Shown here in pieces: positions 1 through 5,281 of a stretch of DNA of 5,281 nt (its first letter is position 1; each line of letters begins with the position of its first letter). The position numbers were made by a program, and so were the translations under genes. The DNA comes from Alphaproteobacteria bacterium (GTDB taxonomy: Bacteria > Pseudomonadota > Alphaproteobacteria > UBA9219). Location of the stretch: positions 1-5,281 of the forward strand of contig JAGWKW010000105.1 in NCBI GenBank assembly GCA_028865155.1. Direction: 5' to 3'. The notes below the pieces were generated by a model that saw only the letters and a program-made list of their open reading frames with translations, ran no database searches and was not told where the DNA came from.

Positions 1-327
1 GCCGACAGCGCCGCGGCGATCAAAGGGATCGAAAGCAGGCTCGACAAGCTCGAAAGCCGTGACGCGACGCATAAAACCGTCCGCCATGCAGCGCCGCATA
101 AAACGGCGCGCAAAGCGCCGCGCCGCGCGACCCGCCACGCCGCTGCCCCGCGCTGGATTCTGCGCGCGGCCCTGCCGGGGCAAGCCTGGGTCGCGACCAG
201 CGCGACCTCGCGCGACCTTCACCATCTGCGCGTCGGCGACACGCTCGAAGGCATCGGCCGCGTCACCGCGATCGAGGCGTCGGGCAACGGCTGGATCGTT
301 CGCGGCACGGCGGGCGAGATACGCTAA
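1..327 (+). CDS. C-terminal part of a possible IcmG/DotF- or PilP-like secretion protein (5' end outside window)
   Basis: Frame 1 is open from the first base to a TAA at 325-327, giving 108 residues with no start inside the window. Visible parts, in order: a short heptad-like stretch ([14 protein letters not shown], about residues 8-21) that could end a coiled coil; a linker at about 22-50 very rich in Lys, Arg, His and Ala; and a compact end domain at about 51-108 that begins [17 protein letters not shown] and carries [16 protein letters not shown] coiled coil, a low-complexity linker and a small beta domain with a GDxLxGxGxVxxI pattern recall IcmG/DotF-type proteins of type IVB secretion or conjugation systems and, more loosely, PilP-like pilus proteins. 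That is family resemblance from memory, not a search result. The real protein and its partners lie to the left of the window. No membrane segment is visible in this fragment. The reading frame is confident; the function is tentative. Confidence 0.6.
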   Translation, partial: ADSAAAIKGIESRLDKLESRDATHKTVRHAAPHKTARKAPRRATRHAAAPRWILRAALPGQAWVATSATSRDLHHLRVGDTLEGIGRVTAIEASGNGWIVRGTAGEIR

Positions 328-493
328 TATCCTGAAAATTATCGATTTTTATCGCGTTCATCCGTGCGGAAATGCGCGAAAAAAAGCCGCATTCTCTTGC
401 ATTTTAGGCGTGAAGGGGCCATGTACATGGTTCCAGTTTCATGCCGTTTTCTTCAAAGGGCGTTTTCTGCCAAAGGGCCAAAAACAAAGGTTT
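328..493 (+). promoter_or_regulatory. secA leader / promoter region with hairpins
   Basis: This 166-base spacer between the upstream stop codon and secA is richer in A and T than its flanks, as expected of a promoter and leader. No strong sigma-70 pair stands out; the best candidate is TTGCAT at 397-402 with a poor -10 (CATGTA, 420-425) after 17 bases. Two inverted repeats are visible. AATGCG (371-376) pairs with CGCATT (388-393) around an A-rich loop. A second is centred on the perfect 12-base palindrome at 419-430, extendable with two G-U pairs to an 8-bp stem at 415-422 and 427-434 closed by GUAC. CAAAGG occurs three times (454-459, 471-476, 485-490). A short reading frame, 421-519, runs into secA in another frame. 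Regulation of secA by this leader is inference only. Confidence 0.35.
485..490 (+). promoter_or_regulatory. secA ribosome binding site (decides the start)
   Basis: CAAAGG at 485-490 is a Shine-Dalgarno-like site. Two consecutive in-frame ATG codons follow at 494 and 497. Spacing is 3 bases to the first and 6 to the second, so the second is better placed. Starting at 497 also puts the Walker A lysine at residue 108 and the Walker B Asp-Glu at 209-210, the same numbers as in E. coli SecA. Confidence 0.55.
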
Positions 494-496
494 ATG

Positions 497-3256
497 ATGA
501 TCACCTCTCTTGCGCGTAAGTTGTTCGGTTCCCACAATGACCGTGTTTTGCGTTCCCAGGATGCGCTTGTCGCCCGCATCAATGCGCTCGAACCCCAATT
601 TAAGGCCCTGTCCGACGACGCGCTGCGCGCCAAAACCGACGAATTCCGCGCCCGTCTGCAAAAAGGCGAAACGCTCGACGACCTGCTGCCCGAAGCTTTC
701 GCAACCGTGCGCGAAGCGGCCTGGCGCGTGCTTGGCCAGCGCCCGTTCGATGTCCAGCTGCGCGGCGGCATCGTGCTTCATCAGGGCAAGATCGCGGAAA
801 TGCGCACCGGCGAAGGCAAAACGCTCGTCGCTGTCCTGCCGACTTACCTCAACGCGCTGTCGGGCAAGGGCGTTCACGTCGTCACCGTCAACGACTATCT
901 GGCCAGCCGCGACAGTTCGTGGATGGGCCGCATCCATAACTTTCTCGGCCTGATGGCGGGCTGCATCGTCCACGGCCTCGACGACGAACAACGCCGCGAA
1001 GCTTATGCCGCCGACGTGACCTACGGCACCAACAACGAATTCGGCTTCGATTATCTGCGCGACAATATGAAATTCGACTATGGCGACCTTGTCCAGCGCC
1101 CGTTCAACTTTGCCATCGTCGACGAAGTCGACAGCATCCTGATCGACGAAGCGCGCACGCCGCTCATCATTTCCGGCCCCGCCGAAGATTCGTCCGAACT
1201 TTACATCAAGGTCAACGCCATCATCCCGAAACTGGCGCCGGAAGATTACGAAAAAGACGAAAAAGCAAAAACCGTCGCGCTGACCGAAGAAGGCAACGAG
1301 AAAATCGAACATCTGCTCGGCGAAGCCGGCCTGCTGACGCCGGGGCAGGGCGACGGGCTTTACGATGCCGCCAACGTCAATATCGTCCACCATGTCAATC
1401 AGGCTTTGCGCGCCCATACCATGTTTGCGCGCGACGTCGATTACATCGTCAAAAACGACAAAGTCGTCATCATCGACGAATTCACCGGCCGCATGATGGA
1501 AGGCCGCCGCTATTCCGAAGGGCTGCATCAGGCATTGGAGGCAAAAGAACAAGTCGAAATCCAGCGCGAAAACCAGACGCTGGCCAGCATCACCTTCCAG
1601 AATTATTTCCGCCTCTACCCGAAACTGTCGGGCATGACCGGCACCGCGCTGACCGAAGCGGCGGAATTCGCCGAAATCTACGGCCTCGACGTGGTCGAAA
1701 TCCCGACCAACAAGCCGGTCGCGCGCATCGACATGAACGACGAAGTCTATGGCACGATGGCGGAAAAGAACGAAGCCATCATCGCGCGCATCGAAGAATG
1801 CCATGCGCGGATGCAGCCGGTGCTGGTCGGCACGGTCTCGATCGAAAAATCCGAAAGCCTGTCGGAAATCCTCAAAAAACGCCGCATTCCGCACAATGTC
1901 CTCAATGCTCGCTTCCATGATTCCGAAGCCTCCATCGTCGCGCAGGCGGGCCGCCCCGGCGCGATCACCATCGCGACCAACATGGCGGGACGCGGCACCG
2001 ACATCCAGCTCGGCGGCAATTTCGACGCGCGATTGGCCGAACTGTCGAAAGACGGCGCGCCCGACGCCGCCACCGTCGAAGCGCTAAAAAAAGAAATAGA
2101 CGATGCGCGCGAACAGGTGCGCGAAGCGGGCGGGCTTTTCATCGTCGGCACCGAACGCCACGAATCGCGACGCATCGACAACCAGTTGCGCGGCCGTTCG
2201 GGCCGTCAGGGCGATCCCGGCGCGTCGATCTTCTTCCTGTCGCTCGAAGACGATTTGATGCGCATTTTCGGCGCGCATAACCAGACGCAAAATATCCTCG
2301 CCAAGCTCGGCCTCCGCGACGGCGAAAAAATTGCCCATCCGTGGATCACCTCCGCGCTGGCCAAGGCGCAGGAAAAAGTCGAATCGCGCAACTTCGATAT
2401 GCGCAAAAACCTGCTCAAATTCGACAATATCATGAACGACCAGCGTAAAGTGATCTATGAACAGCGCCGCGAAATCATGGCGGCGGCGGACGTGTCCGAC
2501 ACGATCAAGGATTTGCGCGAAGACGTCATCCATAACCTTGTCGCGCAAGCGATCCCGCCGCATTCCTATCCCGAACAATGGAACCTCGACGGTTTGCACG
2601 AACGCACCACCGACATTCTTTCGCTCGACCTTCCGGTCAAGGAATGGGGCGCTGAAAACGGCGTCACCGAAACCGAGATCGAAGAACGCATCTCCGCCGC
2701 CGCCGAGGAAGCGCTCAAGCAAAAAACCTCGATCATCGACGAAAGCGCGATGCGCCACGCCGAAAAAGCGGCCCTTCTCGGCACGCTCGACCAGGCGTGG
2801 AAAGACCATCTGCTCGCGCTCGACCATCTGCGGCAGGGCATCCATCTGCGCGGCTATGGCCAGCGCGACCCGCTCAACGAATATAGCCGCGAAGCTTTCG
2901 GCCTGTTCCAGATGATGCTCGAAAGCATCCGCGAGGAAGTGACGAAAGCGATCATGCAGGCGGGGATGAGCCTGCCGTCCTTGGAAGAACTGCTCGAACG
3001 CCAGCGGGCCGCCTTCGCCGCCCAGAATATGCGCGAATTGTCGGGCGCGGATGCCGGTGCGCTCATGGGTACCGAACCGCCGCCTGAAGGCGTCGTCGTC
3101 CGGCACCCTTCCGCGCCGCCTTTGCCGCAGCGCACGGTTCACCATGCCGTTTTCGACCGGAACGATCCCGGGACATGGGGCGAAACGCCGCGCAACGCGC
3201 CATGCCCGTGCGGTTCCGGCAAAAAATACAAGCATTGCCACGGCGCCGTGAGCTAA
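497..3256 (+). CDS. secA: Protein translocase subunit SecA (preprotein translocase ATPase)
   Basis: SecA is the cytosolic and membrane-associated ATPase that drives unfolded preproteins through SecYEG. This is a full-length copy of 919 residues, within the family range. Seen in order: N-terminal helix ([15 protein letters not shown]); Walker A MRTGEGKT at 102-109 in nucleotide-binding domain 1; Walker B with DEVD at 209-212; the preprotein cross-linking domain from about 220 to 360; FTGRMM at 329-334; NMAGRGTDI at 495-503 and the arginine-finger region [11 protein letters not shown] at 563-573 in nucleotide-binding domain 2; the helical scaffold starting near [17 protein letters not shown] at 635; WKDHL at 768-772 in the two-helix-finger region; a Pro-rich linker; and a C-terminal zinc site with Cys903, Cys905, Cys914 and His915 (CxC-x8-CH), the known SecB and phospholipid contact point. 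The tail implies, but does not prove, that the host has SecB. The frame stays open upstream to position 59, but that stretch overlaps the preceding gene in another frame and does not look like SecA. ATG 494 is the alternative start. Confidence 0.98.
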   Translation: MITSLARKLFGSHNDRVLRSQDALVARINALEPQFKALSDDALRAKTDEFRARLQKGETLDDLLPEAFATVREAAWRVLGQRPFDVQLRGGIVLHQGKIAEMRTGEGKTLVAVLPTYLNALSGKGVHVVTVNDYLASRDSSWMGRIHNFLGLMAGCIVHGLDDEQRREAYAADVTYGTNNEFGFDYLRDNMKFDYGDLVQRPFNFAIVDEVDSILIDEARTPLIISGPAEDSSELYIKVNAIIPKLAPEDYEKDEKAKTVALTEEGNEKIEHLLGEAGLLTPGQGDGLYDAANVNIVHHVNQALRAHTMFARDVDYIVKNDKVVIIDEFTGRMMEGRRYSEGLHQALEAKEQVEIQRENQTLASITFQNYFRLYPKLSGMTGTALTEAAEFAEIYGLDVVEIPTNKPVARIDMNDEVYGTMAEKNEAIIARIEECHARMQPVLVGTVSIEKSESLSEILKKRRIPHNVLNARFHDSEASIVAQAGRPGAITIATNMAGRGTDIQLGGNFDARLAELSKDGAPDAATVEALKKEIDDAREQVREAGGLFIVGTERHESRRIDNQLRGRSGRQGDPGASIFFLSLEDDLMRIFGAHNQTQNILAKLGLRDGEKIAHPWITSALAKAQEKVESRNFDMRKNLLKFDNIMNDQRKVIYEQRREIMAAADVSDTIKDLREDVIHNLVAQAIPPHSYPEQWNLDGLHERTTDILSLDLPVKEWGAENGVTETEIEERISAAAEEALKQKTSIIDESAMRHAEKAALLGTLDQAWKDHLLALDHLRQGIHLRGYGQRDPLNEYSREAFGLFQMMLESIREEVTKAIMQAGMSLPSLEELLERQRAAFAAQNMRELSGADAGALMGTEPPPEGVVVRHPSAPPLPQRTVHHAVFDRNDPGTWGETPRNAPCPCGSGKKYKHCHGAVS

Positions 3257-3267
3257 GGACTTTTTGC

Positions 3268-3289
3268 GGCGCAGCGTGCGCCTTCTCTC
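3268..3289 (+). terminator. Candidate secA terminator, first hairpin
   Basis: Twelve bases after the secA stop, GGCGCA (3268-3273) and TGCGCC (3277-3282) form a perfect 6-bp GC-rich stem around the 3-base loop GCG, followed by the pyrimidine run TTCTCTC. The stem is good but the T-tract is interrupted, so efficiency is uncertain. Confidence 0.45.
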
Positions 3290-3293
3290 GACA

Positions 3294-3320
3294 AGCTCTG
3301 AAAAACAGGCTCTACTTTTT
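3294..3320 (+). terminator. Candidate secA terminator, second hairpin
   Basis: AGC-T-CTG (3294-3300) pairs with CAG-GCT (3306-3311) with one bulged T and an A5 loop, followed by CTAC and then TTTTT at 3316-3320. The T-run is better than that of the first hairpin but the stem is weaker. Together the two could terminate the secA transcript in tandem. Read-through into the transporter gene remains possible. Confidence 0.4.
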
Positions 3321-3367
3321 CCAAGGTCACGCGCTTGTTCGTGTGGCGATCCCTTTTTCATTCTTCA

Positions 3368-4267
3368 ATGACCCAGCATAATTATTCGCGCGCCGCGCTT
3401 TTCTCGCTAACCGCTTTTGCCTTATGGTCGGTCGGCGACGCGCTGTTGAAATGGGCGCGCACGGCAGACATGCCCGAAGGGCAAGTCCTTGTCGTCAGCG
3501 GCCTGTCCGGCATGGCCGTCATCCTGCTGCTCGCGATCTTGGGCAAAAAACTCCACCGCCTGCGCCCGCAAAGCCCGAAACGGCTTTTGCTGATCGGCCT
3601 GTGCCAGGCGCTGGCCTACCTGCTCTGGATCGTGGCGCTGCCGCACCTGCTTTTGGTCGGCATGTATACGGTGTCGTTTTTAACGCCGATGACGGTCGCC
3701 GCCATGGCGTCGCTGTTTTTGAAAGAGGAACTCGGCGCCAAACGCGCAGCCGCCATAGGCACGGGTTTCGCGGGCGTCGTCGTTGCGGTCGACCCCGCCA
3801 GCCTCATCCACGACACGGCCGCATGGCTGCCGCATCTGGCCGTGTTCGGCAGCATGCTCATGACCGCGACGCAGATGCTGCTGCTCCGCGTCGTTTCGCA
3901 AAAGGAAAGCGGCGGAAGCCTTGCCTTCTATCCGCGCGCCATGATCGTGGCCATGGGCCTTTTGCTATGCCTTCTGCATGGATGGGGGAGCTTCAAACCG
4001 CTTGCCGCGCTTGCCATTGCCGCATCCGGCGCGATCGGGGCGGTCGGCTGGGTGCTGCTCGCCAAAGCCTACAAGTCCGCGCCCGCCGCCGCCGTTGCGC
4101 CGTTCCAGTATGGGCAAATCTTCGTCGGCGCGCTGCTTGGCTATATGATCTGGGACAATCTGCCTGGCGCGTGGATGCTGTCTGGCGCTGCGATCATCAT
4201 CGCTTCTGGCATCTGGCTCGTCCGCCACGAACGCCGCATGAGCCGCACGATGATCCGCGTCGATTAA
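3368..4267 (+). CDS. EamA/DMT-superfamily membrane transporter
   Basis: The product is an inner-membrane protein of 299 residues, the usual length for the drug/metabolite transporter (DMT) superfamily. Hydrophobic segments fit ten helices in two five-helix halves, roughly at 9-28, 38-59, 72-91, 93-118, 125-142, 153-174, 188-206, 211-232, 241-262 and 267-285. Each half ends in an EamA-like signature: SFLTPMTVAAMASLFLKEEL near 103-122, and AYKSAPAAAVAPFQY (234-248) with a conserved Pro-Phe followed by a helix and IWDNLP. The C-terminus is basic (RHERRMSR), as in many cytoplasmic tails. Related proteins export or import amino acids, riboflavin, S-adenosylmethionine and other small metabolites; substrate cannot be read from sequence. 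The start is uncertain. ATG 3368 gives a normal N-terminus but has no Shine-Dalgarno site; an in-frame TTG at 3335 has AAGG 8 bases upstream and would add 11 residues. The gene ends within TTAA shared with the convergent etfA. Confidence 0.9.
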   Translation: MTQHNYSRAALFSLTAFALWSVGDALLKWARTADMPEGQVLVVSGLSGMAVILLLAILGKKLHRLRPQSPKRLLLIGLCQALAYLLWIVALPHLLLVGMYTVSFLTPMTVAAMASLFLKEELGAKRAAAIGTGFAGVVVAVDPASLIHDTAAWLPHLAVFGSMLMTATQMLLLRVVSQKESGGSLAFYPRAMIVAMGLLLCLLHGWGSFKPLAALAIAASGAIGAVGWVLLAKAYKSAPAAAVAPFQYGQIFVGALLGYMIWDNLPGAWMLSGAAIIIASGIWLVRHERRMSRTMIRVD

Positions 4268-5196
4268 AGTTTGGAAACGAGCTCCGGCACCGCCGTAAAC
4301 AGATCTGCGACCAGCCCATAATCGGCGACGGCGAAAATCGGCGCGTCGGGGTCTTTGTTGATCGCGACGATGGTCTTGCTGCCCTTCATCCCGGCCAAAT
4401 GCTGAATGGCGCCCGAAATCCCGACGGCGATATAGAGATCCGGCGCCACCACCTTGCCGGTCTGCCCGACCTGATAATCGTTCGGCACATATCCGGCATC
4501 CACGGCCGCGCGCGACGCGCCGACGGCGGCGCCCAATTTGTCGGCCAAAGGCTCGATCACGGTCTTGAAATTCTCGGCACTTCCGACACCGCGCCCGCCC
4601 GACACGACGATGCGCGCCGCGGTCAATTCGGGCCTCTCCGACTTCGACAATTCCGCCCCGACGAAACCCGACAATCCGCTATCGCCCATGCCATCGACCG
4701 TTTTGACTGCCGCGCTGCCGCCGGTTGCCGCCGCCGCTTCGAACGCCGTCGCGCGCACGGTGATGAATTTGATCTTGTCGGACGACTTGACGGTGGCGAT
4801 GGCATTGCCGGCATAGATGGGCCGCGCGAACGTATCCGCGCTTTCGATGCCGATAACATCCGACACCTGCGCGCAATCGCACAAACCCGCCGCGCGCGGC
4901 AGAATGTTTTTGCCGAAACTCGTCGCCGGGGCAAGAATATGGGAATAAGACGGCGCCAGTTTGGCAACCAGCGCGGCCATATTTTCGGCCAGGAAATTGG
5001 CATAAGCCGCATCGTCGGCATGCAACACTTCGCCAACGCCCGCAACGGCTGCCGCTTCCGCAGCAACTGCGCCGCAATCCTGCCCCGCGACCAGCACCGT
5101 TACCGGTGCGCCCAGCTTGGCGGCGGCAGTAACGACATGAAGCGTCGAAGGCTTGAGGTTCTTGTTATCGTGTTCGGCGAGGATAAGCGTCGTCAT
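4264..5196 (-). CDS. etfA: Electron transfer flavoprotein subunit alpha (EtfA)
   Basis: EtfA pairs with EtfB to form a soluble FAD/AMP heterodimer that takes electrons from acyl-CoA dehydrogenases and other flavoenzymes and passes them to ETF:quinone oxidoreductase. The 310-residue length is typical of the short bacterial and mitochondrial type. An N-terminal alpha/beta domain (about 1-185) starts MTTLILAEHDNK and contains APATSFGKNILPRAA at 89-103. The C-terminal FAD domain (about 190-310) shows SGGRGVGS at 199-206, GASRAAVDAG at 226-235, QVGQTGK at 242-248, GISGAIQHLAGM at 259-270, AINKDPDAPIF at 278-288 and ADYGLVADLF at 291-300. By family knowledge Arg229, Thr246, Ser261, His266 and Asn280 are likely FAD contacts. 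All expected motifs are intact. ATG 5196 is chosen because it matches the usual N-terminus and lies 10 bases after the preceding stop; a TTG further upstream in frame only adds unrelated residues. The Shine-Dalgarno site is weak (GAAAG). It is probably cotranscribed with the gene to its right. Confidence 0.97.
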   Translation of the reverse strand: MTTLILAEHDNKNLKPSTLHVVTAAAKLGAPVTVLVAGQDCGAVAAEAAAVAGVGEVLHADDAAYANFLAENMAALVAKLAPSYSHILAPATSFGKNILPRAAGLCDCAQVSDVIGIESADTFARPIYAGNAIATVKSSDKIKFITVRATAFEAAAATGGSAAVKTVDGMGDSGLSGFVGAELSKSERPELTAARIVVSGGRGVGSAENFKTVIEPLADKLGAAVGASRAAVDAGYVPNDYQVGQTGKVVAPDLYIAVGISGAIQHLAGMKGSKTIVAINKDPDAPIFAVADYGLVADLFTAVPELVSKL

Positions 5197-5206
5197 GGCA
5201 AACTTT

Positions 5207-5281
5207 CTATGCGGCAGAGGAAACAGGAAGCCCAAACCCGGCCAGATTGGCGGCCAGCGTTTCGGGCGTGGTGAAAGGAAC
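5207..5281 (-). CDS. C-terminal end of the gene upstream of etfA, probably etfB (partial)
   Basis: On the minus strand a frame enters from the right edge and ends at TAG (5207-5209), giving 24 residues, VPFTTPETLAANLAGFGLP followed by VSSAA. It stops 10 bases before the etfA ATG, the tight spacing expected in an etfB-etfA operon. EtfB proteins usually end with a stretch like VxVxSVxELVxKLKNEAGV; here the pattern V-x3-[ST]-x-E-x-L-x3-L fits without gaps, but the last residues (GFGLPVSSAA) are not the usual ending. The identity is therefore supported mainly by position. It could be an unrelated gene. Confidence 0.5.
   Translation of the reverse strand, partial: VPFTTPETLAANLAGFGLPVSSAA

Noticed and set aside
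41..51. TCGACAAGCTC also found at 3288-3298, a possible direct repeat flanking secA.
   Set aside because: Only 11 bases; the first copy lies in coding sequence (Leu-Asp-Lys-Leu) and the flanks do not match, so chance is sufficient and there is no sign of a mobile element.
363..405. Possible terminator for the upstream gene (TGCGG 365-369 with CCGCA 387-391).
   Set aside because: The stem is short, competes with another pairing, and no clean T-run follows.
59..496. In-frame N-terminal extension of SecA that would make a 1065-residue protein.
   Set aside because: It overlaps the upstream gene in a different frame, has low-complexity Arg/Ala-rich translation, and lacks SecA similarity; the start at 497 gives E. 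coli-like numbering of both Walker motifs.
404..1918. 504-residue reading frame on the minus strand opposite secA.
   Set aside because: It is the antisense shadow of conserved SecA coding sequence in GC-rich DNA; its Phe/Asp/Val-rich composition mirrors Glu/Ile/Asn codons on the other strand.
2084..3361. 425-residue reading frame on the minus strand opposite the end of secA.
   Set aside because: Same shadow effect over conserved SecA domains; no recognisable motif.
3424..5274. 616-residue plus-strand frame running through the transporter and opposite etfA.
   Set aside because: It overlaps two well-supported genes in other frames and is Arg/Ala/His-rich with no domain; typical GC-rich shadow.

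Overview
The window reads as chromosomal DNA of a moderately GC-rich bacterium, most probably an alphaproteobacterium. The basis is inference: the EtfA FAD-domain wording (for example ADYGLVADLF) and the SecA C-terminal zinc tail resemble alphaproteobacterial proteins, and codon use favours G/C at third positions. No tRNA, rRNA, CRISPR array, insertion sequence or phage gene is visible.

Layout: (1) 1-327, plus strand, the C-terminal 108 residues of a protein cut by the window edge. It has a short coiled-coil stretch, a Lys/Arg/His-rich linker and a small beta-type end domain recalling IcmG/DotF or PilP-like secretion proteins; this assignment is tentative. (2) 328-493, an AT-richer leader with hairpins and three CAAAGG repeats, the last acting as the ribosome binding site of the next gene. 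(3) 497-3256, plus strand, a complete secA of 919 codons. (4) 3257-3367, a spacer with two terminator-like hairpins. (5) 3368-4267, plus strand, a ten-helix EamA/DMT-family transporter. (6) 4264-5196, minus strand, a complete etfA. (7) 5207-5281, minus strand, the last 24 codons of the gene upstream of etfA, which by position and a weak C-terminal pattern is probably etfB.

The genes fall into separate units. secA supplies the ATPase motor of general protein export and appears to have its own leader and terminator. The transporter lies downstream of secA on the same strand and meets etfA tail to tail, the two stop codons sharing the palindrome TTAA. etfA and the gene before it form a minus-strand operon whose products should carry electrons from acyl-CoA dehydrogenases and related flavoenzymes to the quinone pool.

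I see no convincing new system here. The items most worth a second look are the structured secA leader, which contains a short reading frame running into secA, the possible secretion-system gene next to secA, and the overlapping convergent stops.
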